In this document: one piece after another, positions 17,615-26,505 of the stretch
Numbering within the stretch: position 1 is the first letter of the stretch
How the letters are laid out: every line of letters begins with the position of its first letter
Assembly (NCBI RefSeq): GCF_000263195.1
Contig: NC_018748.1
Coordinates: forward strand, 806,001-870,000
Reading direction: 5' to 3'
DNA: 64,000 nt
Origin: Emticicia oligotrophica DSM 17448
Lineage (GTDB): Bacteria > Bacteroidota > Bacteroidia > Cytophagales > Spirosomataceae
Program-made: the position numbers and the translations under genes
The notes under the pieces: model-generated
The model's input: the letters and a program-made list of their open reading frames with translations, nothing else
What the model was told of the DNA's origin: nothing
Database searches by the model: none

Positions 17615-18358
17615 ATGAAAAATATCTTTTTATATATTCTCTTATTATCGGCAAGTGGAGTTTTTGCTCAGAAAACTGAGGGCGTGATACATTATGAATA
17701 CCAAATAAATTGGATTAAAATGATGAAAAAACTTCCGTTTCTTACGCAAGAAGAAAAGGACCGTATGGAAAATACTTGGAAAAATGACCCCGACCCTAAG
17801 CAAAAAATGAATTTATATTTCAATGAAAAAGAAACGCTCTATACTTGGGGACAAGACCAACAAGAGTACGAGGATGAAAACTGGAAAAGTAGAAATAGAG
17901 AGTTGATTATTCATCGAAATTTTGAAACTGAAAAACGTACAGATATGCTCGAGATTCTGGGTAAAACATATTTAGTGCAAGATTCGCTCAAACACATTGA
18001 ATGGAAAGTTATGAACCAAATCAAAGAGGTAGCGGGCTATATTTGCATGAAAGCAGTGGCAGAAGATAAAGTAAAGGGGCAAAAAATAACTGCTTGGTTT
18101 ACAGGTGATATACCTGTTTCGGGTGGACCAGAGCAAATTTATGGCCTACCTGGTATGATTCTCGAACTTGACGCCGATGACGGAACGGTAACTGCTGTGG
18201 CAACTTCAGTAGAACTCAAAAAGCTGGATAAAGAATTAACCTTACCCAAATTGAAAGGCAAAAAAGTGAATAATCAACAATTTGACAGTGTGATTTCGAC
18301 GTATATCAATGATAGCATAAAAATGCAGCGAAACCCTTACTGGGCAATTAGGTATTAA
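17615..18358 (+). CDS. GLPGLI family secreted protein
   Basis: A 247-residue protein with a signal peptide (FAQ-K near residue 20) and the family-naming motif as YGLPGMILEL (GLPG at 177-180). GLPGLI proteins are periplasmic or secreted proteins found in Bacteroidota beside TonB-receptor-like barrels of the preceding gene's type; their function is unproven. It lies 218 bp after the barrel gene with tandem repeats between, and ends at a strong palindromic terminator, consistent with a two-gene unit. Confidence 0.9.
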   Translation: MKNIFLYILLLSASGVFAQKTEGVIHYEYQINWIKMMKKLPFLTQEEKDRMENTWKNDPDPKQKMNLYFNEKETLYTWGQDQQEYEDENWKSRNRELIIHRNFETEKRTDMLEILGKTYLVQDSLKHIEWKVMNQIKEVAGYICMKAVAEDKVKGQKITAWFTGDIPVSGGPEQIYGLPGMILELDADDGTVTAVATSVELKKLDKELTLPKLKGKKVNNQQFDSVISTYINDSIKMQRNPYWAIRY

Positions 18359-18360
18359 TA

Positions 18361-18390
18361 GAAAAGAGCCACTTATAAGTGGCTCTTTTC
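18361..18390. terminator. Palindromic terminator
   Basis: A 30-bp perfect palindrome (GAAAAGAGCCACTTA and its complement) immediately follows the GLPGLI stop, ending in a T-rich run. Confidence 0.85.
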
Positions 18391-18476
18391 TATTATTATA
18401 GAGACAAAACTATGTGTATTTATACTTAAAGGTTATATTTGTTTAGCGTTTTTATTAATCTAAATCTAATAGGGCT

Positions 18477-19139
18477 ATGAAATGGGCATATAGTATCGAA
18501 AATAAACTGAAAGCGGCATTGGTATTGAGTGTAATTTTTGTGTTTTTATTCATCAAAAATATATCTGACCAAAATAGTTTTATCGAACTAGGTAACTCAT
18601 TTTCAGTAGTTTATGAAGACCGTTTGCTGGCCGAGAGTTATATTTATGAATTTTCAGACCACCTTTCTCGCAAAAAACTTTTGATTGATGATAATAAAGA
18701 TGCTCAAACATTATCACAGCATTTACGCTTAATAGACTCACACAATACGGCTGTTCAGCAACTTATTGCAGCTTACGAAAAAACAAAACTTACACCTACT
18801 GAAGAGGTTTTATTTAGAGACTTAAAGAGAAAAATCAATCTAAATATTACCCTAGAAAAACAATATTTACAAGCAATGAGTACAAGTACAAATCCAAGCA
18901 AACAAGCATTGGATGAATCGTTTTATTCAATTTTATCGAATTTGAATCAATTATCGCACATTCAAATAAATGAAGGAGAACGTTTAAATAAAACTTCTCA
19001 AAAAATTGTACTAGGCTCTGAATCGCAAAACCAATTTGAGCTTTCGATATTGATTGTTTTAGGCGTGATTATCTTGGTATTAATTTTTAGTTCAAAATCT
19101 ACCTACACCAAAATTCCACAAAAATCATCGCTCAACTAA
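18477..19139 (+). CDS. Membrane protein with chemoreceptor-like 4-helix sensor
   Basis: 220 residues with two transmembrane segments (about 12-27 and 188-207) flanking a helical periplasmic region. This resembles the four-helix-bundle ligand domain of methyl-accepting chemotaxis proteins: a long Leu/Glu/Gln-rich helix with DRLLAESYIYEFSDHLSRK. The cytoplasmic tail is only about 13 residues, so there is no HAMP, kinase, cyclase or MCP signalling domain. It might be a standalone sensor that acts through a partner, or a truncated receptor; the stop is not followed by any recognisable signalling sequence. It is monocistronic and convergent with the hydrolase gene. Confidence 0.6.
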   Translation: MKWAYSIENKLKAALVLSVIFVFLFIKNISDQNSFIELGNSFSVVYEDRLLAESYIYEFSDHLSRKKLLIDDNKDAQTLSQHLRLIDSHNTAVQQLIAAYEKTKLTPTEEVLFRDLKRKINLNITLEKQYLQAMSTSTNPSKQALDESFYSILSNLNQLSHIQINEGERLNKTSQKIVLGSESQNQFELSILIVLGVIILVLIFSSKSTYTKIPQKSSLN

Positions 19140-19156
19140 TATTTATTCAGACTAGC

Positions 19157-19921
19157 TTAATTAGCGAAATCTAAAACTGCTTGTACAAACTCTGCTGGTT
19201 TTTCGGCTTGCACCCAGTGGCCAGCCCCTTCAATGGTTTGTAAGGTTGCATTGGGAAATATCTTTTTGATAGTGGGAATATCTTCATCATAAATATAACC
19301 AGAATTTCCGCCTCTTAAAAAAAGCGTAGGAGCAGTTACCTCTTTTGCGTCGGTAAAATCTCCGCCTATTTGATAAATTTCTCGACTTAAAACAGGTAAG
19401 TTGATTCTCCAATCAAATTTACCATCTTCTGTTCTGTAAAGATTTTTTAATAAAAATTGTTTTTCACCAGCATTCGTTACGTACTTCGAAAGCTGAACCT
19501 CTGCTTCATTTCTATTTTTGAGATTATCTAAATCTATCGAATTAAGCCCTTGAATAATATGTCCATGATGCGTTGGGTAATACTTCGGAGCAATATCAAC
19601 AATGATAAGTTTAGCGTATTTCCCCGAATACTTCATGGCAAAGTGCATCACAGTCTTCCCTCCCATCGAATGCCCAATAATGATAGGATTTTCGATGTGG
19701 TTATCTTCGATAAATTCATTCAAATCATCGGCCATAAGTTCGTAACTAAACTCCTCACTACGAGGCGATTGTCCGTGATTTCGAGCATCTAGTGTATAAA
19801 CTGCATAACCTTTTTCGGCTATCATTTTACTAATTGTAAACCAATTATCAGATGACCCAAAAACACCGTGTAAAATCAATATTGGCTGTCCTTCTCCTGT
19901 TTTTCTAAAAAAAAGTTTCAT
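19157..19921 (-). CDS. Alpha/beta hydrolase, YbfF-like esterase
   Basis: 254 residues, a compact alpha/beta hydrolase: oxyanion-hole HG in ILHGVFGSSDNW, nucleophile S85 in GHSMGG (83-88), the acid probably in the LFLRGGNSGYI region, and the catalytic His in GAGHWVQAEKP near residue 234. DARNHGQSP is typical of the YbfF/ABHD11 group of cytoplasmic esterases. The physiological substrate is unknown. It is the last gene of the long minus-strand run and sits 133 bp after the first haloperoxidase-like gene. There is no signal peptide. Confidence 0.87.
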   Translation of the reverse strand: MKLFFRKTGEGQPILILHGVFGSSDNWFTISKMIAEKGYAVYTLDARNHGQSPRSEEFSYELMADDLNEFIEDNHIENPIIIGHSMGGKTVMHFAMKYSGKYAKLIIVDIAPKYYPTHHGHIIQGLNSIDLDNLKNRNEAEVQLSKYVTNAGEKQFLLKNLYRTEDGKFDWRINLPVLSREIYQIGGDFTDAKEVTAPTLFLRGGNSGYIYDEDIPTIKKIFPNATLQTIEGAGHWVQAEKPAEFVQAVLDFAN

Positions 19922-20054
19922 GCTTACAATGACGATTGAAACACAAAGGTATGAACGAATGTAGAATGTAAAATGTAGAATATAGAATTATTTAAAAGAA
20001 CGCTCTTATTTCTTCTAAATTTTTGAAGGAAAACTAATTTCGAAAGTTAAGTAT

Positions 20055-21383
20055 TTAGCCTCGTTTAAACTTCAATTCGCAGACATTCTTCCCAATGCGT
20101 TTCCCATTTTTTAGCCCCTGTTCATTAGAGTTTCTGTAATGAATACCTCCGTAAAGTCGAGAAAGAGCGGCTTCTTCGGCAAACTCGAAGAAAGAATCAA
20201 AACTACGAGGTTTAAAGCCTCTTCCCACATGAGAGTTATCAGTGAAATGATAGTTAAATCCAAAGAAATCAGATAAAACCTGTGCAGTTGCTCCAGAAAC
20301 TGAGGCATGTCCTGAAGTGTACTCTGGGAATGGTGGGGTATCGAGCAAAGGGCTCCAAGTAGCATCAATGGTAGTACGGATATATGAAATCGGACGCAAT
20401 ACGTTATGCATAAATTTGCATTTCCAGCAAGAAATAAAAGCATCTGCTGCGGCAATGCCAACTTTACAAAATACCTCTGCCGAACGGTCTAATTTAAGTT
20501 TTTCTAGTGCCACTATTTGGGTTGCAATAGCTACCGCATGTCCCGGAGGAGTGAAGGTTTTACCAGCATCGTCCGACCAGTATTTAGCAATCGTTGCCTG
20601 CTCGGGAGATAAATTTTTACCTGTGCTGTAAACTTCCACAGCCTGAGCATACATCACCGAAGAAATACTCGCTTCACAACGCGGTGGATGCGGTAGCTCA
20701 AAATCAGTATTTCCTTTTACAAATGGGCGGTTTTGGCCCCAATATGGCTGTAATGGAATCGGTTGTTCGCTCGTGGGAGTCCACACACAAGCACCTTTAG
20801 CTATTTTAAAATCTTGTGGAAAATTCTTGTTATAACCTTCGTGCCCACCATCACTTTTTGAATAATCAAAAATTGCTTTAGCAACTGCTTCGCCAAATTT
20901 AACTGAACGAACCATTGTTTCTTTATCTACAAAGCCAATATAATTTCGTTCAATAGCCTCTTTTAAAGAATCTATCCTCAGCAAATTTGATTTTGAGGTA
21001 TTGGCAAAGAGATTTTTGATGATAGTTTTTTGTGCGGCATTGGCACTTAGCACCCAATGATAGGTCTTATCATTTTCTATTTTGGGTATTGTTTTAAATC
21101 CATTTAAAGCACCAACTAAAGATTGATACTCAGGCATTCCATTCACAACAGATTCGTAAAGTGTTAGTCCAGAATATCCTAAAGCTCGTGAAGCAACTGG
21201 TGGCGAGAAGCCAGGCGTTGACTGTATTAATTGAAGCTGCAGGTTAAACCAAGCAATAGCTACCTCATTAGAATATTCACGGGTGAGACGTTGACCATAG
21301 CTCGTTGAAAAACATACCATTAATAAAACCATATATAGGTATTTATAGCGGAAGGTTAATGATATGTTGTGGAGGCTTTGCAT
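20055..21383 (-). CDS. Vanadium haloperoxidase/PAP2 family enzyme 1
   Basis: 442 residues from the ATG at 21383, with a hydrophobic signal segment ending TSYGQ. The vanadate/phosphate-binding motifs of the vanadium-haloperoxidase and PAP2 superfamily are complete: CWKCKFMHNVLRPISYIR (K...RP), FPEYTSGHAS with H359, and SRLYGGIHY carrying the vanadate-ligating His. Either halide peroxidation or phosphate-ester hydrolysis is possible; sequence alone does not decide. Length (over 400 residues, helical) is closer to bacterial haloperoxidases than to lipid phosphatases. It is a close paralogue of the next gene upstream (21547-22923) and probably periplasmic. Confidence 0.85.
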   Translation of the reverse strand: MQSLHNISLTFRYKYLYMVLLMVCFSTSYGQRLTREYSNEVAIAWFNLQLQLIQSTPGFSPPVASRALGYSGLTLYESVVNGMPEYQSLVGALNGFKTIPKIENDKTYHWVLSANAAQKTIIKNLFANTSKSNLLRIDSLKEAIERNYIGFVDKETMVRSVKFGEAVAKAIFDYSKSDGGHEGYNKNFPQDFKIAKGACVWTPTSEQPIPLQPYWGQNRPFVKGNTDFELPHPPRCEASISSVMYAQAVEVYSTGKNLSPEQATIAKYWSDDAGKTFTPPGHAVAIATQIVALEKLKLDRSAEVFCKVGIAAADAFISCWKCKFMHNVLRPISYIRTTIDATWSPLLDTPPFPEYTSGHASVSGATAQVLSDFFGFNYHFTDNSHVGRGFKPRSFDSFFEFAEEAALSRLYGGIHYRNSNEQGLKNGKRIGKNVCELKFKRG

Positions 21384-21546
21384 AACTAAATGAGCGAATT
21401 GAATCTTAAACAAGAAATTCTGAAAAAGTAGCTTACACCACTGATGTAGCACTTTCGAGCATCTCATTGTATAAGCTGAACTTAAAAAAATAAATTAAGC
21501 ATTCATCGCATATAAAATCTTTCTAAAGGGTGGTTATTATAACTAC

Positions 21547-22923
21547 TCACGCTCCTGTTTTAAACTTAAATTTTAAAATGTTCTTTGCTACTTCAGTGCC
21601 ATTTTTATGTCCATTTTCATTACCTTGTCGATAATGAATGCCTCCATATAAACGAGAGATTGTCGCTTCATCGGCATATTCATAAAAAGACTTAAAAGTT
21701 CTATCAGGATAAGTACCGTTATGTGTATTATCTGTAAATTCGTAGTTGTTTCCAAAAATACTTGTTAAAATTTCAGATGCAGCCCCAGAACCAGACGAGT
21801 GTCCAGAAGCATATTCTGGAAATGGCGGAGTAGAAAGCAAAGGAGACCATTGAGGGTCAATTGCTTGACGAATATAAGTAATCGGACGCATAAGATTATA
21901 AGTATATTTGCCTCTCCAACATGCTACAAAGGCATCACTTACCGCCATACCTACTTTGGCATAAACTTCAGCTACTTTATCAAGTTTTACTTTTTCTTTC
22001 TTTAAAACAATATTGGCAATATTGAAATGATGCCCCGGAGGAGTAATTGTATTTCCACCATCAGCCCAGAAGTTTGCAATGGCTTTTTGTTCATTTGTTA
22101 GTGCCTTTCCTGTATCATATACCTCTTTGGCGAGTTTGTACATATCAGAACCTTCTTTATAAGAAAAATTGGTTGGAGCTACAGGGTTGGTTGTCATATT
22201 TAATGAAGAAAACGTACGAATCTTCCCCCAATAAGGCAATAAAGGTATTTTTTGAGTACTTGTTGGTTCCCATAACCCAACCCCTACTGGAGTTTTATAG
22301 TCTGAAGGAAAATTATTGTCCCAGCCCTGGTGACCTCCATCAGTTTTTGAATACTCAAATATCGCATTAGCTATCTCAATCCCAAAAGCTTTTGACCGCT
22401 CAATAGTTGCCGGATTTTCTATAGCTACTTTGAGATTACTTTCTATATTTTTTTTCAACGAATCAATTGCACGTTTATTGATATCGTTGGTCGTAGGATA
22501 AAGCTGTGTAATAAGCGTACCTAATGCACTATTGGCGACTACCCCCCAGCTATATTCTTTAGTAACATCTGGCTTAGGTAATGATGTAAGTCCATTCACT
22601 TGTCCAACCATTGATTGGTAATTAGGCATTCCATGCACCACGCTCTCATAAAGGGCTAAGCTGGTATATCCCAAAGTACGAGCTGCTACGGGAGGAGCAT
22701 ATCCCGGAGTTGATTTAATGAGTAAAAGTTGAAGTTCTGTCCAACGCGTAGCAATATCAGCACTGTAAGTATTTGTTTCTTTCGAAAGATTGGTTGGTGT
22801 GGCTTCTTCATTTTTCTTATCCTTACATGAAATCGCTAAAAACCCTATCATCAATGACAAGATTGAATATTTAAATTTGTAATGTAGTTTTTCAAAAAAG
22901 AAGTAAGTAAAATGTTTTCTCAT
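21547..22923 (-). CDS. Vanadium haloperoxidase/PAP2 family lipoprotein 2
   Basis: 458 residues from the ATG at 22923. It begins with a long basic N-region and a lipobox-like segment (FLAISC), so it is probably a lipoprotein, unlike its neighbour. Motifs are complete: CWRGKYTYNLMRPITYIR, FPEYASGHSSGSGA with H375, and SRLYGGIHYRQGNENG. It aligns over almost its whole mature length with the downstream gene, including LLLIKSTPGYAPPVAARTLGY and TPPGHHFNIANI segments, indicating tandem duplication. The reaction is either vanadate-dependent halide oxidation or phosphatase. 163 bp separate it from the paralogue, so each may have its own promoter. Confidence 0.85.
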   Translation of the reverse strand: MRKHFTYFFFEKLHYKFKYSILSLMIGFLAISCKDKKNEEATPTNLSKETNTYSADIATRWTELQLLLIKSTPGYAPPVAARTLGYTSLALYESVVHGMPNYQSMVGQVNGLTSLPKPDVTKEYSWGVVANSALGTLITQLYPTTNDINKRAIDSLKKNIESNLKVAIENPATIERSKAFGIEIANAIFEYSKTDGGHQGWDNNFPSDYKTPVGVGLWEPTSTQKIPLLPYWGKIRTFSSLNMTTNPVAPTNFSYKEGSDMYKLAKEVYDTGKALTNEQKAIANFWADGGNTITPPGHHFNIANIVLKKEKVKLDKVAEVYAKVGMAVSDAFVACWRGKYTYNLMRPITYIRQAIDPQWSPLLSTPPFPEYASGHSSGSGAASEILTSIFGNNYEFTDNTHNGTYPDRTFKSFYEYADEATISRLYGGIHYRQGNENGHKNGTEVAKNILKFKFKTGA

Positions 22924-23142
22924 GACTGTGATATTATGTAAATGCAAGAGTTTTGAACAAATATATCAATAATCTTGCCAAATAAGCCAAAAGAAATTCC
23001 GTAAAAAACAATAAAAAGTTGATTATTAATCAAATAAATAAAAGTAAAATAAACTTCGATATACACTAATAATAAATGCGTATTCAGGAAAATAAAAAAT
23101 CACCCAAAGAATCACTTAACTGATAAAAAATTATGCTCAAAA

Positions 23143-23628
23143 TTATAAAATTGATTTAAAATCCCCCCTTTTATGTAGCTTGGCCATTTCTACATAATGT
23201 GCGGCACTCATCATTAGTTTTTCGGCATATTCAGGTGGAATTTGTTTAACAATTTTTGCAGGAATACCCAAAACCATTGAATAATCAGGAATTTCCATTC
23301 CTTCAGTAATTAAAGCACATGCACCAATAATACAATATTTACCAATTTTTGCACGATTTAGCACTGTTGCACGCATACCTATAAGTGTTCCATTACCCAC
23401 AGTTGCCCCGTGTACGATTGCCCCATGCCCAACCGTCACATCATCACCAATAATTGTTGGTTCACCGAAATCGGCATGAAGAATTGCTCCATCTTGAATG
23501 TTTGTCCGATTTCCTACGATAATTTTTTCAACATCCGCACGAATAACTGCCGAATACCAAACAGATGAATCTTCTCCGAGCGTAACTTGACCAATAACAG
23601 TAGCATTAGATGCAATAAAATGTGACAT
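23143..23628 (-). CDS. Gamma-carbonic-anhydrase family hexapeptide protein
   Basis: 161 residues of left-handed beta-helix hexapeptide repeats (VIGQVTLGEDSSVW, TNIQDGAILH, IIGDDVTVGHGAIVHG). The three metal-binding His of the gamma-carbonic-anhydrase/YrdA group are in place: ILHADFG and TVGHGAIVHG. The enzyme, if active, hydrates CO2; many family members have no demonstrated carbonic anhydrase activity. No signal peptide, so cytoplasmic. It lies between the FecA-like receptor (terminated upstream) and the haloperoxidase paralogues, with 219 bp of AT-rich DNA after it. Confidence 0.88.
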   Translation of the reverse strand: MSHFIASNATVIGQVTLGEDSSVWYSAVIRADVEKIIVGNRTNIQDGAILHADFGEPTIIGDDVTVGHGAIVHGATVGNGTLIGMRATVLNRAKIGKYCIIGACALITEGMEIPDYSMVLGIPAKIVKQIPPEYAEKLMMSAAHYVEMAKLHKRGDFKSIL

Positions 23629-23677
23629 ATTATTTAAGTTTTTCTGACAAATTAAATCATTTTTTTTTAAGAAATAT

Positions 23678-23708
23678 AAATCCCGAAGGTTTGGGTTCTT
23701 CGGGATTT
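23678..23708 (-). terminator. Terminator after the FecA-like gene
   Basis: An 11-bp perfect stem (AAATCCCGAAG at 23678-23688 with its complement at 23698-23708) lies 8 nt after the receptor stop codon and separates it from the gamma-carbonic-anhydrase gene. Confidence 0.85.
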
Positions 23709-23715
23709 GATTTGT

Positions 23716-25896
23716 TTATAAGTGGGTAGAAATGGTAAGATTAAAACCTCTACCATCAGATGCCCAGATTCCCGGCCCAGGATAAAACTGCGGACGCTTA
23801 GTAAAATACTGTTTATTGCTAGCGTTATTGAAATTAAACTTCAATAATAATTTCTTTGAAACTCGATAAGAAGCATTAATATCAATGATTCCATATGCGG
23901 GTACTAGACCAACACTTCCATTTGCAGAAGGCTCCACTGTATTAAGTGCATCGGCATAGCTTTTAGCTGTATAGCTATACAAACCTGTAATACTCAACTT
24001 CTTGTATCGGAAAGTAATACCGTTTCGACTAATGACTTTTGGTGTACTTTCTACCGCATTTCCCTTAACATTTACATTTTTATCTCCCGAGCGAACCTCT
24101 GCCTCTAAATATCTAGCATCCATTAGAGCTGTTGAAGTAAATATTGAGAATTTAATTTTTTCGTTAATTTGCCCATAATATTCAAGAAACGTTTCTAAAC
24201 CTTTCGAAAATGAATCTCCAATATTTGTTCTCAAAATCGTTAGATTTCCCTTCGCATCAGTTTCGGCCAAAGTTCCTAGACGATTTTTGTAAAGCAACTG
24301 AAAATAGGTCATTTCAACTCTTAGTTTATCAAAATTCCCTTTGTATCCCAATTCAAAATTATACCCATAGGCATCTTTCAGATTATCGGATGATTTCTCG
24401 TAAACTGATGCAGGAATAATATCTTTGAAAATAACAGGGCGATAAGCTTGTGAAAAGCCTCCGTATAAGTTTTGTTTAGTAGATATTTGATAATCAGCAC
24501 TCACACCAAACAAAGGAAAACGATGAACAATGTTATTAGGCAATTTGGCTGGATCATAATAACTAATTTTACCCAACATTTTCGACTCGCCTGATTCTAC
24601 TCTTAAACCTGGTGAAATAGCTAGTTTTGGAGTAATATTGATTCGGTTTTCTAAAAATGCTGCAATGTTTTGAGTTTTAAAGTGTAAATCTCTTCCCCAA
24701 TCTCCCGTAATACTTAAATCATAATTACTTCCAGTTGTACCTTTTCCTTGTTGACGACGATGTAAATCATTATTTATCATCTGCACGCCCGAAACTAAAA
24801 CGGAAGGCATCTTTCCAATCTGATATTCGTGTAAAAGTCTCAATTCAGAGGTATAACTATGGTAATTATCAATATCTACTTGGCGATTTGCATATTGTAT
24901 GGTGATAGGGTCTATTTTATCAACAATATCTGCTGCTTTATCAAACATTACACTATTTCTGCTGCCCAAAACGGCCGAGTTTACCCAAGAAATTTTAGTA
25001 CGGTTACTGATTGCCCAATTCAAACTGATTGATGGTACATAAATATCTGGACTATAATAATTCCTTGAGCGTGTAGACGCCCTTGGGTTAGCCTCAAACA
25101 TGGCATCAGTTTGCTGGCCAGCTAGTTGAATTACGTATTTTGAATGCGATAAATCGGCTTTTATTGCAAGATTTTTGGTAGCTTGATAGGTAATTTGGGT
25201 TGAAAAAGCATCGTAATTACTACGGCTATTATCACGATAACCATCAGATACACGTTTGCTATAATAAGCGTAATAATTGGCTTTCCCTACCTGACCACCA
25301 ATGGCATTATACGTACTTAAAAGTCCAAAAGAGCCAACACTATTCGTACTTTCAAAATCAAATACTTTAGTCGAATCTCCACGTTTGGCAATATAATTCA
25401 ACATTCCGCCAAATTGTGCACCATATTGCAAAGAACCCGTTCCTCTCACTAATTCGATGGTCTGAATTGCCTCCATGGGCATCGAGTAATGGCTGGCAGG
25501 ATATCCATACATATCGGTATTGGTTATTACGCCATCTTTTCTCACATTAAACTCCCAACCACGGTGTGGGTCAAGCCCACGAGTAGATATATTAATCTGA
25601 TTTCCAGAACCATCCATATCATAGACAAATACTCCCGGCACTTTGGCAAAAATTTGGCGAGGTGTTTTTTCAGCAATATTGGCATCTAAACCCAAAACAT
25701 TGATAAGCTCTGTCTTTTTACCACCATAGAGGTAAGTACCTTTTTTTACAGGCAAATTATCAATGTTATATTTAAAATACTGCTCTTTTACTTGAATTTC
25801 TTCAAGTTTTAAAACGCGGACAGAATCATCTTTTTGTTGTGCAAAAACTACTTTTACGGTACTAGCAAATAGGAGAAGTATATATTTAATTTTCAT
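23716..25896 (-). CDS. FecA-like TonB-dependent receptor
   Basis: 726 residues: signal peptide (VVFAQ-Q, about 20), a TonB-box-like LKLEEIQVKE segment, a plug (about 60-190) with IFAKVPGVFVYDMDGSGNQI, STRGLDPHRGWEFNVRKDGV and ELVRGTGSLQYGAQFGGMLN, and a 22-strand-type barrel. The C-terminus GPGIWASDGRGFNLTIST is close to the ferric-dicitrate receptor (FecA) subgroup. It likely imports a ferric chelate, using TonB energy. The start overlaps the stop of the DoxX-like gene by 11 bp, so translation is coupled. An upstream Fur-like dyad supports iron regulation. No FecR/FecI pair is adjacent. Confidence 0.9.
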   Translation of the reverse strand: MKIKYILLLFASTVKVVFAQQKDDSVRVLKLEEIQVKEQYFKYNIDNLPVKKGTYLYGGKKTELINVLGLDANIAEKTPRQIFAKVPGVFVYDMDGSGNQINISTRGLDPHRGWEFNVRKDGVITNTDMYGYPASHYSMPMEAIQTIELVRGTGSLQYGAQFGGMLNYIAKRGDSTKVFDFESTNSVGSFGLLSTYNAIGGQVGKANYYAYYSKRVSDGYRDNSRSNYDAFSTQITYQATKNLAIKADLSHSKYVIQLAGQQTDAMFEANPRASTRSRNYYSPDIYVPSISLNWAISNRTKISWVNSAVLGSRNSVMFDKAADIVDKIDPITIQYANRQVDIDNYHSYTSELRLLHEYQIGKMPSVLVSGVQMINNDLHRRQQGKGTTGSNYDLSITGDWGRDLHFKTQNIAAFLENRINITPKLAISPGLRVESGESKMLGKISYYDPAKLPNNIVHRFPLFGVSADYQISTKQNLYGGFSQAYRPVIFKDIIPASVYEKSSDNLKDAYGYNFELGYKGNFDKLRVEMTYFQLLYKNRLGTLAETDAKGNLTILRTNIGDSFSKGLETFLEYYGQINEKIKFSIFTSTALMDARYLEAEVRSGDKNVNVKGNAVESTPKVISRNGITFRYKKLSITGLYSYTAKSYADALNTVEPSANGSVGLVPAYGIIDINASYRVSKKLLLKFNFNNASNKQYFTKRPQFYPGPGIWASDGRGFNLTISTHL

Positions 25897-26332
25897 TGGA
25901 TTCTTTGTTTAGTTGATACACCGTGTATGCTGAGGCAATCAACACAATGTTTTTGATGATATACTGACCAGCCAAAGTAAGGGCAAAGCCCGACTGCCAT
26001 GTTTCGCTTGGAAGCAAAATAAGCGGCAAGAATGTAGTAAACATCTGCAAACAAAAAACAACAAAAGCCAATTTTGTGAGTCGTGGAATAAGCCAGAAAA
26101 TACCTATCAAACATTCTACTACACCAAGCAAAGGCACAAAAATATTGGCAGGAATAAACACCTCAATAGTTTGATGATGTAAATGCGTAACGATGTCTTT
26201 GGCTGGTGACATTCCGATAACTTTCAAGAAACCAAACCAAAAGAAGACCACAAAAAGAGATACTCGATTGAACCAAATAAATGTATTTGACTTTGAAAAA
26301 GAACTTTCTAGGGTTGATATATTTTTTTCCAT
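25886..26332 (-). CDS. DoxX/YkgB-like small membrane protein
   Basis: 148 residues with four predicted transmembrane segments (about 20-38, 62-83, 88-108, 117-138) and the FFWFGFLKVIGMSP start and LLGVVECLIGIFWLIPR segments typical of DoxX/YkgB-like (DUF417) proteins. These are poorly characterised inner-membrane proteins related to quinone-linked DoxD. It is the first gene of a two-gene operon with the FecA-like receptor. Preceding a TonB receptor suggests an accessory role in uptake or redox at the inner membrane, which is inference only. Confidence 0.8.
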   Translation of the reverse strand: MEKNISTLESSFSKSNTFIWFNRVSLFVVFFWFGFLKVIGMSPAKDIVTHLHHQTIEVFIPANIFVPLLGVVECLIGIFWLIPRLTKLAFVVFCLQMFTTFLPLILLPSETWQSGFALTLAGQYIIKNIVLIASAYTVYQLNKESNEN

Positions 26333-26364
26333 ATTGATTTTCGATAAAATTTATAAAATGCCTA

Positions 26365-26393
26365 TTTAAGACAATGATTATCAATGTCTTAAA
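26365..26393 (-). promoter_or_regulatory. Fur-box-like operator upstream of doxX-fecA
   Basis: A 29-bp near-perfect palindrome: outer arms TTTAAGACA and TGTCTTAAA enclose AATGATTATCAAT-like sequence with a TGATnATCA core, resembling the Fur consensus (GATAATGATAATCATTATC). It is 33-61 bp upstream of the DoxX-like start, where a repressor would block transcription. The regulator's identity is inferred. Confidence 0.6.
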
Positions 26394-26441
26394 CAATAAA
26401 ATAAAGTATAGTAGTATCTAAAAAACTACAATAGATATATC

Positions 26442-26468
26442 ATAACTCGGGATAAATTTCCGAGTTAT
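26442..26468 (-). terminator. Hairpin after the unknown-function gene
   Basis: A 9-bp stem (ATAACTCGG / CCGAGTTAT) with a 9-nt loop, 38 bp after the stop at 26506. It lacks a clear T tract, so it may be a weak terminator. Confidence 0.45.
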
Positions 26469-26505
26469 TCGTACCATGAGATTCAATAGTTCTACGACAA
26501 TTCTT

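Noticed and set aside
19957-19987. Short direct repeats (ATGTAGAAT-like) downstream of haloperoxidase-like gene 1
   Set aside because: Low-complexity AT-rich sequence of about 30 bp with no clear unit conservation.
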